Assembly: GCA_026874595.1 (NCBI GenBank)
Contig: CM049314.1
Coordinates: 63,086,800 to 63,150,799 of the forward strand
Direction of reading: 5' to 3'
Length of the DNA stretch: 64,000 bases
Origin: Sipunculus nudus
Lineage: Eukaryota > Annelida > Sipuncula > Golfingiida > Sipunculidae
This document shows positions 54,489 to 64,000 of the stretch, in pieces; the stretch's first letter is position 1, and the number at the start of each line of letters is the position of its first letter. Position numbers and translations under genes: made by a program. The notes beneath the pieces are model-generated. The model had not been told where the DNA came from. It ran no database searches and saw nothing but the letters and a program-made list of their open reading frames with translations.

Positions 54489-57400
54489 GTACGGCTTAAC
54501 TAACTTATCTATCATTCAACAGTTTTCAGAGACTGACACTTAAACGTTGAAACTTAATAAAAATACGGCCGGGCAATACAATATTGAATAAGACGTAATA
54601 AAACAATCAGTACTAATAAACAGTGATGCATTTTATGCAATAATAATATTGATTTTTGACAATATCCATGCTATTTTTATTTTCTTATTTACAGTGGAAC
54701 CCCATCTTGTGACCACCCAACAATTACAACGTGTTTTCTTGGTCCTGAATTACTAATTCAATTAGTTGAATATTATAATTATCTCCTCGCAACCAAGTTG
54801 CAGGGGGGGATATAGTAATTAACACCTCGAATTATGCATCTTTTTGTTGGTCCGTCATTGCTTCCGTCTGTCCGGAATTGCTTTGTGGAATAATTTTAAG
54901 CCAAACCGTCAGACCTAAACCTTTCATCATACTGACATACACATATGGCTCACCCACACATAGATGAAGAACCCTATTGATTTTGAGATCACAGGGTCAA
55001 AGGTCATAGCCATTGTACCCCCTTGAAAAAGCGGCAGAACTATAGAAACCGGGCTTCAGCTGGTACCTTATGCACAACAGGTGTCGCATAATAAATTGAT
55101 TCCTGAAAAAGGCAGATACATATTATTTTCCTGAGAATTCCCATATTAAATTTTGCTCATAACTGGAGTTTATTATATTAGAGGAGGAGGGGTCCAGGGA
55201 ACCTGGGTTCCCCGTCTGAACGAGTATGTGGGGGCAGAGCCCCCACCTAAAGCTTAATTTTCCTGTTCAAATAGTAAATGGTTTCCCATTTTCACGATAG
55301 ATGGCGCTTCAATCGCAAATATAAATGAACAAAACTCAGTCATGCTGGTATCTCGTCTTCACGGCTCACTTAGTAGCGTGTAGGGCTCCTAGTCTAGAGA
55401 TCGTAGGTTCGATTCCCAATGCAGACAACTTCTGATGCTTAGTAGTTCTTAATGTTAGAAGAGTTGAGTGTAGGGACATCTACAGGGAAAAATAGGACTT
55501 AAAATAGGGAATGAGAGGAGACAGTTTTATTTATATTTTCCTCAATAGAAGCGAAGCCTGCATTATATAGTGGCTTGAAAAAGCTTGTAGAACCATTTAA
55601 AGCCAAATTGTTTGACCAAAACCCTTTCATCTTGCACATGTGGCTCACCCACCAACGGATGAAGAACCTTAGTTTGAGGTCATAGGTGCAAAGGTCAAGG
55701 CCAGAAAGCTGCTATTCTCAATTTTTACACTGTGTTTATAACTGGTGATGGGACTTGGTGGGTTGGTTTACTGAGTGCTAGTGCTTGGTCGGACTTTTGC
55801 TAAGCGCTACTCAATTAACAATTATGAGAGCTGTTAGTATTCTGACCAACGTGGGGCTACCCAGAGCAAGGGACTTTTTGCCGAGTGTTTCACAGATATC
55901 ATTTTGTGTGATCATTGCCATAACTTCATTTATTATTTGTTTAATAAACCGGTGCAACAGTTTTGTTGTACAGAACAGAACCATCTTTATCAAATTATTT
56001 AGGCCTAGATGCTTTTAAATTATAGGCCTACTTCCAATATTATATAGTATTTTTTATAATTAGGCCTATGTATTTTCTTATAATTTATAGATCTATAAAA
56101 TTTACTGAAGTCTGGATACTTTTCCAAATTTATTTTCTTGCTTTTATGCGTGTTTCAAGGAAAAATCATCATCCAATAACAATGCTGTGTCATGAGCATA
56201 CTGAAGTATAGGAGAGCATTATCTCTGTGAGGTAAGGTAATATTTGAAATATTAGGTTCTTGCTTAATTTATGGTCTAAGATTTCAATAGTTAGAATAAA
56301 CAGTAATGCAGAAATCTGACGTCCTTGCAAAAGTTTTCCATCGTTAATGCTTTTGCAAACCGCCACCTATTCTTAACAGTAGAAATTGGGCTATTATAAA
56401 GTAATATCACCATTTTAACGGAAGAGTTACAAAAATTAAGTGTATGATAACATTTGAGTAAGATATCAATATTTAAACTATTTTTTTTTTTATCAGAAAT
56501 TGCCATGCTGATTGGGCAATAATTGATCAAACTTGTTTGGTTTCCTTTTTTAAAATCAAGTTTTACCACAGTCTGTCTCATAGCATATCACATTTTACCA
56601 TATCTGTATACACATACGTTATCATACCTAACTATAGAAATCTTTTTCAAATATGGCCAACATAATTAATAAAATTCTCGATTCAGGGCCATCTAAGCCA
56701 GGGTTTCTATTTTCTTTAAAACTTTTGATAATATATTGACATTCTTAGTCTGTATTATTTCTTCACATGAATGTTTTTCAAATTCTGATAATATTCATAT
56801 AATATATAATAATAAATGCAACACATAATAAATTAGTTTTAAAAATTGTTGTTTATGTTCATTGTAAAATAATCAACACCCATTATAATTTGATGATTCT
56901 TTATGTCAGTGAAAAGAAATCTACAACTTAGTGTTCTCCACTAGATATTCTGATAGGGTGGTGGTAAGCGCGGTGGAACCAGTGCCTACATGTTGCTCTT
57001 CATGCATTTTTTATTGTATGATTAAAATTTAACCTGCAAGGCTATTTTATGCATGTAAGAACATTAAGAGCAAGAGGAAGGGCATGTGTAATTGATTTGT
57101 ATGAGTTGTCATAAGAACAACCAATAAAATGCAAATATAGAAATTTATTGTATCATCCACACTTGAACACCAGCTGTTTTGGCAGCACACTGAGTGAATA
57201 TACCTTTCTTCACAGTCAGAATATGTATCAATTTTAACCAATACCCAAGGCAACAGGCATTGTGTAATTAAAAAGCAATTAGGGAACCAGGAAGTTGTGG
57301 CTTCTCATACTCTACAAGAGTGGACTGCCTTATACCCAGCCAGGTACCTGATGTCACTACTGTGATGATATGATCCCACCACTGACACCAGCTTAATTAC

Positions 57401-60400
57401 TCTAGGCTTTCAATCACTAAGCAAGACCCCATGCAGGGTCGGTCAGTAAGGCCGGTCCTTGCTACCCTGGACCTCTGCATGTCTGGCAGGGACAGAGAAA
57501 GGGTGGTGGGGACAGATGAAAGAGTGGCGGGTAAAGGCTGGCAGTGAGAAATGACAGGGTGGCCGTGCGCCAGGCTATATTGGCTAGTGGAGAACCCTGC
57601 AACTAAAATACACTATTTATACATGTTGAAAATGTGTCACACTTGCCCTTGCATATAACAACTTTACAAATTATTTCAAGCATTCCAATACATACATTGT
57701 GTTTGTATTCAGAAGGAAGCACCAGAATTGTTACAAAATGTATGTGATGGTAAGAGGAATATAATATTATAATATATAAATTTTATGAGGAAATGCTAAA
57801 TCATAGAATACAATATATTATATAATAAATGAAACGTGTAATAATATAAGAATAAATAAATTTATATGGTTGTTGTAAATACTGATCTGAACAATTAAAC
57901 TGTTGGTTTGGTTTATTAAAAGAATAATTAATGAAGTTATAGCAATAATCAAATGATGATATCTGTCAAATGCCCGATGGTAGCGCTCAGCAAAAAGGCT
58001 CTTGCGTTCAGTAGCTGCACATTAGTCAGAGCACTGACAACTGTCAAGATGAGGTACCAGATAACCCTTGACAAAATGTACTAGTGCTCTATAGCCCATC
58101 TTGAATCCGTTGCTGAGAGCTATCAAACTAGGGTAGTGCTTGGAAAAATGTCCTACCGAGTGCTAGCGCAAGGCAATGTTCAGCACTCTTGGTAGCGCTC
58201 AGCATAAAGACCAACCAGCCCACTGGACATCTCTAAATTAAATGAATCTTGAGTTAGATTTAAATAAAGTCATGGTCTTGATTAATTTTTCAGTAATAAT
58301 TATTTTATCATTATAGGTATTTTAATGCTGTTAATTGTCTGCTATGTCCACATAATGGCCATAATGAATTTCATTAAATGAAATGAATCTCCTTTATAAA
58401 AAAACTCTTTTTACATGTGTGAATGTGTTTTAGGTGCTGCCAAGAGTATGTGTTGCAAATTATTCAAGAAAGGTTGCAACAGTAAGTATAATATTTTATA
58501 TGCTTATATAAAAGGATGTATATTATTTTCAAAGGGTTTTATGAACTCTTTTTATAATGATTATTAACATATTATGCTCATATATATTATGGTGTACATT
58601 TAAAAAAACTTGTAATTTAAATTTCGATAGGATTGATCTTTTAAATGTCAATAGGTGTGAAAATTTATGAACAGATTCATTCAATCTCTATACCAAGACA
58701 GTTCATTATGGTTTGCAGAATTTTTCAGTATCTTATCTTCTTCATGTTTCCATCAGAAACATTCATCTCAGTTTCTAAATTCTTTTATTCTTTTGATTAT
58801 TTAAATAGTTATTCCGAAAGTGTTAACTCCCCCAAAGGGAAAAGCCTTGCACCTATAATATAAAATTCAGATTTTAACATCTCAGTGCCACCATTGTAAA
58901 TAAAAATATTTCAGCTGTGTAGTTGAACTTAATTTGAAGACTTGATTAGTGTTCACTGTGCAGAATATTATCTTCTATTTTTATAGTTCATGCTGAAGGC
59001 CTTGAGATGTTGATTGTAAAAATGTCATAAATAATCATTGAGATGAATATGATGTCACCTGATATTGCTTGAATTATTGCCTCAACCTTTTCCAGGATAT
59101 TAAAGATGTTGAAAACATCCGTAACATTGGAATCTCAGCTCACATTGATTCGGGGAAGACAACGTTAACAGAGAGAATCCTGTTCTACACAGGTGTGATA
59201 GAAGAAATGCACGAGGTACGCTTTGATGTTGAGACTTAAAGGGGCCCAATCACCTGTCTGACCTTTATAAACTAAAAGTACTCCCTTGGAGCTCTTATAA
59301 AAATAGGCCAGAACACATGGATATCCCTGCACTCAGGCTGCTTGTTTTGTTTATATCAACATGTTTATAATATGTGGGGGCCAGTCAAAATAATCCAAAT
59401 TCAACAAGGGCATATGTTGGCAATAATAAGATATAGATAAATAGATAAGCCAGAGTTTTGCAAATGGCATTTTACAACAAGTGAGCATTGTACCTTGGCA
59501 TTTATGCAACCTACCGCTTTAGGTTATATTTTTTTTCCCATTTGTCAACATTGCTATGTTTACAAACATGTGGATAAACAAATTCATGCATGTTTCATGG
59601 AGGCATCATAAGAACTTTTCATGACCAGAATTACCCTTAGATCACTAATATATACACAGAGGAAGCCAGAAATTACATAAATTCTTTTTCAAAAGGTAGG
59701 TGAATGGGCACCTTTAAAAGATGAAAAGCATTGATATGTTGTGACATAGAGACAGGTTTCTTCCTCCAGCAATTAGAGATTCAATTTATAGTGACAAATT
59801 GGCATTGTTAGTCATAATGAAAAATTCCTGTGAAAATCTTAATGAAAAAAAAAAAAAGTTAATTTTTCCTAAGTTTTTGACCTCTCACTGATTCGGTTAT
59901 CATTTCACTGCAAGCATATCAGGTGAACTGCCAGATATGTTAACTTTTTGACAACATGGATGATATATGAAAACCATTTATCAATAAAGTGTCATTATAG
60001 CATAGTTTATCAGTAAATCTCATGCTTTTTTTTGTGGAATATTGGTGTGCTTATATGATTAACAACTTTTTTTAACAAGACATTGGTAAACATAAGGCAT
60101 ATACATTTGTTTGTTCACTAATTGTATCCTCAGACCAAGTAGGGAGTGTTATGGTTGTATGACTGTCCCGCAACCGCAGAAAATCTTGTCTGCGCCATAA
60201 TTCAAAAAGATATTTCACATATCTTTACTAAACTTGACATGTTCATAGATATGGGTGAGAGAATGAAGCCTATTTAAAATGAGGTCATGACTTTTACAAG
60301 GAGTGTGACCCTGACCTTAAATATGTCTGTTTTGGGGAAAATTTCACAAATTGTTGAATATCTCTAGAAATTTTGCATGGATTGATTCAAAACTCAAGTT

Positions 60401-62786
60401 GAACAAAGATCTTGGATAGTGTTGTCATGTAACAGGAACTGGCGGCACCACCTATTATCCTTTGCTTGTTTTTCTCTCGCCTTTTAATACCCCCAGCATT
60501 GCCACCTGACAGTACTGTGAGTATGATAAGTAAAAAACTAATGCACAGATTTCTTTCATATTCGGCATATACATAGATATGGGTTATTGCATGAGGTATA
60601 TCAAAATTGGGGTCATGACCTTTCCTTTGAGAATGGCCCTGATCATGAATATTTTCATATTTGGTGAAAAATATTGTTTCTCAAGTGGAAAGATGTATCT
60701 ATCTGACAATCAAAATGGAAGATGTCAGATGATAAGTTGTTAAAAGAGTTTGAAAACCCGTGACCTTGACATTCCCTTTCAAACCTGCGAAAAATAGTTT
60801 TTTTGTGAAACCTTTATAACTTTTGAAAAACCCTATCTGTTTTCTTCAAATGTGACACACAGGTGGTTTTCACTAAGATCTCTGACATGTTTAAAGACGG
60901 GTGACCTTGACCCTGCTTTTCAAGGTCAAATCTGCAGAAACATAGGATTTTTTTTAACCCCATCACTTTTGAAGTACATTATTTCTTATCTTCAAATTTG
61001 ATACACAAATTGTTTCCACCAAGATCTCAGATTTGTTGGAAGACTGGTGATGTTCAGCTTGGTCTTCATTTTCAAATATGCAAATACTAGTATAGGATTT
61101 TTGTTTACCCCTAACTTTTAAAGTACTGCATCTCTTTCCTTCAAATTTGACACACATTTTTTCACCAATATCTCTGACTTTTTTTCATGACTAGTGACCG
61201 TAAACCTGGTTTTGAAGGTGACACCTGAAGAAACCCCCATGGCTTATCAAGTGTCAGTATATGCTTCAAGATGGGGGCCTATGTTTGAAGGGGGAATGCA
61301 TAAATTGTCTGGGGATACTAGTTTCTGTGAATTTCTTGCTCAAAATTTAATATGAAGACAACTTGCTGTGTCTGAAGAAACCCTGTTTGTGAAGAGTATC
61401 AACAGCCATTGCAGTATTGTCTGTTTGTCACTCAAGCTTGGTGTTTTTGGTTCAGTTTTAATGCTTGATCAGTTCTGTGTTAAGACTTAAGAGCTCAAAA
61501 GTTACCAGCTAATTCATAATTCACTTCTTGCATTTATTTAAGAAAATACTGAGATATTGAAAATGATATTAATAAATGAAATTTTGTTTGAATAGGTTAA
61601 AGGCAAAGATGGTGTTGGAGCGACAATGGACTTTATGGAGTTAGAGAGACAGAGGGGGATCACCATCCAAAGTGCTGCCACCTACACAGAATATAAAGGA
61701 GTTAACATCAACATCATCGACACACCAGGTTATGGAAATTTTTACTTTTACTTTCTGTAAAAATGAAAAGCAATGTCAACATATTATTTATTAGAATCTA
61801 TATAGAAAAATATGATGGATTGGTAATTTCATTTGATGTCAATATGTGGTGTTGTGGAAGATAGGGTTTTTGCTCTCAGAACCAAACTATTCTCCCAGCC
61901 TGTTTCCTCTCCTAACATTTTTCTCATACTGGTACAAAATTGTCAACTAGACTTTAATGTATATCTTTTCATGGGTAATTTGTAGCCGTATAACAGACAC
62001 CTTTTTCTGCTTCTTTAATGGCTGTCACTAGTGCAAACACCCCATGGAGCTAAGAAATATTAAAATGATTAACAAGCTTGAGAAGTGATAAAATTGTACA
62101 AGACATTGCCATACAGGATATTTTTTTCAATATATATACCTCTGCCCGGTGTGGAGAGGTATTATGTTGTACCCATGGTTATTAGGTTTGACTGTTAGCA
62201 AAAAAAAAAATTAACATATTAAGTTGAAGTTCAGGATAACTCCCAAGGAACAATCCATTAACTTTTTTTGAGGTAACCTAGAACACTAGCATATGTATTT
62301 TTCAATCAAATTTTTCTTGCATTGTGATTTAAAGCTATCCCTTTTTTCCCTGTTGAGGCCCAAAGCCATAGTGATAGAGCTAACCAGAGAACGGAGTTGT
62401 AGAACAATTACAAGCATATCCTGTGTTGCTGTGCATTATGTTATGATCCTTGTAGAGGTTGTCAGTGACTTCTAACTTGTTTAATATTTTTTCCATCCTG
62501 TTTTCAAATATTTATATTCCATCCATTTATAAATATTTCTTTGTTATTTCATGTCCTAACTGGAAATTTTTCCACCCACAGGCCATGTTGATTTCACAGT
62601 AGAGGTTGAGAGAGCGCTGAGGGTTCTGGACGGGGCAGTAATGGTTCTGTGTGCTGTCGGTGGTGTACAAAGTCAAACCTACACAGTGGATCGTCAGATG
62701 AAGAGATATGGTGTACCCTGCTTGGCTTTTATCAACAAATTAGACAGAATGGGAGCAAACCATAGAAGAGTATTACATCAAATGAG
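54420..62786 (+). CDS. GFM1: Mitochondrial elongation factor G 1, first five coding exons (partial)
   Basis: Exons 54420-54488, 58434-58481, 59096-59215, 61596-61728 and 62582-62786 join in frame through GT-AG introns and give the first 192 residues. The gene runs off the window; about 750 residues is usual. EF-G1 is the GTPase that moves tRNAs and mRNA on the mitochondrial ribosome. Residues 1 to about 40 are basic with almost no acidic residues, as in a mitochondrial targeting peptide. The GTPase motifs are G1 AHIDSGKTT (54-62), G2 RGIT (99-102), G3 DTPGH (121-125) and G4 NKLD (175-178). The run from [17 protein letters not shown] onward is typical of animal GFM1 rather than GFM2 or bacterial EF-G. 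The ATG is the first in frame after a pyrimidine-rich run ending CCAG, so an untranslated exon may precede it. All introns are loaded with repeats. Confidence 0.95.
54692..54725 (+). mobile_element. Solo end of a mariner-type MITE
   Basis: TA then CAGTGGAACCCCATCTTGTG and ACCACCC matches the left end of the MITE at 25454. No partner end is found in the next 300 bp, so the copy is truncated. Confidence 0.5.
54726..56928. other. GFM1 intron 1, left part
   Basis: Holds family E-like text at about 54880-55060 and 55560-55720 (AAACCCTTTCATCTTGCACA then GTGGCTCACCCAC), with AGGGTCAAAGGTCA at 54993-55006. No exon is recognised between 54489 and 58433 other than exon 2's own boundary. Confidence 0.5.
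55361..55427 (+). other. tRNA-like sequence, probably a SINE head or tRNA relic
   Basis: GGCTCACTTAGTAGCGTGTA (A-box-like) and GTAGGTTCGATTCCC (near-perfect B box) are correctly spaced at about 35 bp. The acceptor arms do not pair well, so it is not a functional tRNA gene. Confidence 0.45.
56929..57599. mobile_element. hAT-like non-autonomous element, about 670 bp
   Basis: The left end reads TAGTGTTCTCCACTAG and the complement of the right end CAGGGTTCTCCACTAG. A flank of CAACTTA (left) and CAACTAA (right) resembles an imperfect 7-8-bp target duplication. The right half is G+C-rich and carries repeated GGGTGG and GGCAG motifs. CAG-starting ends and 8-bp duplications are hAT traits. It lies in GFM1 intron 1. 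Confidence 0.55.
57608..58433. other. GFM1 intron 1, right part
   Basis: Contains at about 57980-58220 repeated GGTAGCGCTCAGC and AGTGCTAGCGC text, related in inverted form to about 55745-55810. No coding is seen. Confidence 0.45.
58434..58481 (+). CDS. GFM1: GFM1 exon 2, 48 bp
   Basis: Acceptor GTGTTTTAG and donor GTAAGT. It encodes 16 residues, [16 protein letters not shown], still within the presumed targeting region. A very short exon, supported by phase 0 on both sides and the good splice sites. Confidence 0.75.
58482..59095. other. GFM1 intron 2
   Basis: The open frame 58645-58863 has no family traits and no splice link to GFM1. No repeat with readable ends. Confidence 0.55.
59096..59215 (+). 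CDS. GFM1: GFM1 exon 3, P-loop
   Basis: Acceptor CCTTTTCCAG and donor GTACGC. 40 residues with the G1 motif; phase 0. Confidence 0.95.
59236..59717. mobile_element. TTAA-flanked MITE in GFM1 intron 3
   Basis: The left end TTAAAGGGGCCCAATCACCT pairs with the right end AGGTGAATGGGCACCTTTAA, about 18 of 20 bases. TTAA ends both sides, as with piggyBac or Kolobok type target choice. 482 bp with no transposase. Part of it recurs at 43190-43405. Confidence 0.7.
59718..60179. other. GFM1 intron 3, spacer
   Basis: AT-rich, with an A run at about 59848-59860. No feature seen. Confidence 0.45.
60180..61240 (+). repeat. Tandem array, family E, about 130-300-bp units, in GFM1 intron 3
   Basis: The first part (60180-60480) resembles 50750-51010 and carries GGCGGCACCACC at about 60442. 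The second (60490-61240) has about four units marked by ACTTTTGAA or AACTTTTAAA, CTTCAAATTTGAYACACA, TTTCACCAAGATCTC and GGTGACCTTGA. TCAAGGTCA or its complement lies at 60761, 60902 and 60920. Confidence 0.75.
61241..61595. other. GFM1 intron 3, right end
   Basis: No feature besides the 3' splice site of exon 4. Confidence 0.5.
61596..61728 (+). CDS. GFM1: GFM1 exon 4, switch I and DTPG
   Basis: Acceptor TTTGAATAG and donor GTTATG. 44 codons plus one base, with [13 protein letters not shown] and IIDTP. The donor GTTATG is weak but the reading frame into exon 5 is exact. Confidence 0.93.
61729..62581. other. GFM1 intron 4
   Basis: 853 bp, AT-rich. The open frame 62293-62475 has no family traits. 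No bounded repeat. Confidence 0.6.
62582..62786 (+). CDS. GFM1: GFM1 exon 5, G4 motif
   Basis: Acceptor TTCCACCCACAG and donor GTCAGA. It completes the split glycine of DTPGH, and carries [11 protein letters not shown] and NKLDRMG. It ends after two bases of a codon, so a further exon must follow outside the window or beyond 62786. Confidence 0.95.
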
Positions 62787-63623
62787 GTCAGATATAATTT
62801 TAAAATATTTTTAAAATTTGCCAGTTGTTATACAGTGGTCTAGGACGGGTCATATCATGATGTTGACAGTGTCCGTCTGTTTGACAGCATTTAGTATTGC
62901 TGCATTAACCTATTTAACTTTCCAGGAATTTGATGGATTTTTATGAAAGTCTCTACAAATATCTGCCATTAGATTATTTTGTCTCAGTTTGATTCTTGAC
63001 AAATCCATGCAAACAGGTCAGGGGCCCCCCACTCACAAGCCTTCTTTTTGGTGTTGGTGTGATAATTTATCAGGTATATGATAGACTTTGATGAAACTTA
63101 TTATAAGTTATAAGCAGTATTGCATTTTGCCTTAGTGTGATTTTCTGTAAAATCCACACATTTCTAATGAGGTCAGAGGACACCAGACCTTATTTGTGGT
63201 ATTGCTTTTATACAGGAAATTTGATTGGTTTGGATGAAATTCAGGATGAATTTTTAACCAGCAAAGTAACTCGTTTGAGTTCAGTCCTTTGCAAAATCTT
63301 TGCATATTTAGTGAGGTCAACAGAAATTCTTATATATTTTAAATCAGATGCCTAGAGGGACTCATAATTACCATCAATGCAAGTCAGCAGAAATCAGTCA
63401 TCTAGAATACAGCAGTTAGGATCATCTCTGGTTCTGCAGGACCTGACAGCATTTTTCCTGTCATGTATTGTCTGTGTTATCTGCTACTAGCCTGCTAGAA
63501 TGTACTAAGTTTAAGATTTTAAGTCTAGGTTTATAAGGCTATTATCAAAATAGTATCACAGTACCTTCCGGAACTGTTACAATCTTAAATCTGAAGAAAA
63601 ATTGAATCACCATGATTAGAATT
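62787..63623. other. GFM1 intron 5, left part
   Basis: Two diverged copies of a 130-bp text (about 62930-63060 and 63130-63330), with phrases such as GATTTTYTGTNAAATCC and TTTGATGAAA, suggest a weak tandem repeat. No coding exon is seen. Confidence 0.4.
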
Positions 63624-64000
63624 TAAAGGGGCCAAATTACCTATAAAGCATGTTGAATTAACACGAAAAAAAAGCGTCTTCTCTTTGAAATAAATCGGTA
63701 CCTGCCTAAAGTTTGCACTGAAATTGTTGGCTTACTCCTGTACATGAGTGTTAAAAACAGTGGACCGGGCGCGATCCCAGGTGTCAACATAAACATAGCG
63801 CATGGGACTATATGTTTGTGTCAGTTATATGTCAATTATAAGATGTTCTGACTGATTTGAATCAAAACATTGCATCTTATCTGTCGCGAATGCGCAAAAT
63901 TGGACTTCCATCCACGCAGCCTTGATATTGTAAACAAATACACTCGAACTGCATGTGTTTACATACAGGCAAAACAATAACAAGGTGTTAACAGCTCACA
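63624..64000 (+). mobile_element. TTAAAGGGGCC-ended repeat, runs off the window
   Basis: Begins TTTAAAGGGGCC at 63624 and matches the complement of 34732-34992 for at least 180 bp. Its other end is not in the window. Confidence 0.6.

Noticed and set aside
55361-55427. Functional tRNA gene
   Set aside because: The B box is good, but the acceptor and anticodon arms do not form a normal cloverleaf; kept only as a tRNA-like relic.

Overview
This window is animal genomic DNA. It is AT-rich, with long introns that obey GT-AG and a very high load of repeats. Protein-coding sequence is a small share of the 64 kb. The intron-split gene for mitochondrial elongation factor G, an ankyrin/SOCS-box gene, a Ty3/Gypsy retrotransposon, tRNA-derived SINEs and Helitron-like elements with internal tandem repeats fit a marine invertebrate, and a mollusc or another lophotrochozoan is my best guess. 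No database search was possible, so the species is inference.

Three host genes can be supported. (1) A plus-strand gene of five exons between 9369 and 22663 reads through as one 249-residue basic, proline- and glutamine-rich protein that I do not recognise. (2) Inside its last intron, on the opposite strand (21902 to 20697), lies an intronless gene for an ankyrin-repeat protein with a clear C-terminal SOCS box, so a probable substrate receptor of a Cullin-5 ubiquitin ligase. (3) From 54420 to the right edge lie the first five coding exons of GFM1 (mitochondrial EF-G1), carrying the G1 to G4 GTP-binding motifs; the gene continues beyond the window. A CCAAT, CRE and TATA cluster at 51353-51402 looks like a promoter with no assigned gene.

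The rest is mainly mobile DNA, and many elements have readable ends. 1-5610: several tandem-repeat families, two ending in a Helitron-type hairpin plus CTAG. 5611-8806: a Helitron-like element with internal tandem repeats, split by a 1.87-kb terminal-inverted-repeat element. 15046-17168: a foldback element inside the intron, flanked by a 60-bp direct duplication. 22624-28975: minisatellites and tandem arrays, one holding a small mariner-type MITE. 29092-34731: a decayed Ty3/Gypsy element with two 174-bp LTRs, its leader split by a 538-bp inverted-repeat element with a perfect 10-bp target duplication. 35160-36484: a second, uninterrupted copy of the Helitron-like element. 36886-39888: two copies of a tRNA-derived SINE with their own target duplications. 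46826-48202: an inverted-repeat element with a 9-bp target duplication. GFM1 introns: hAT-like and TTAA-type elements and a further tandem array.

The most interesting pattern crosses these families. Several unrelated tandem-repeat families carry one CTCF-consensus-like sequence or one GGTGGCGCCACC palindrome per unit, and another group carries repeated TCAAGGTCA nuclear-receptor half-sites. The transposons here may therefore be spreading arrays of regulator-binding motifs. That is a hypothesis from sequence only. I found no operon, CRISPR array, or toxin or defence cassette.
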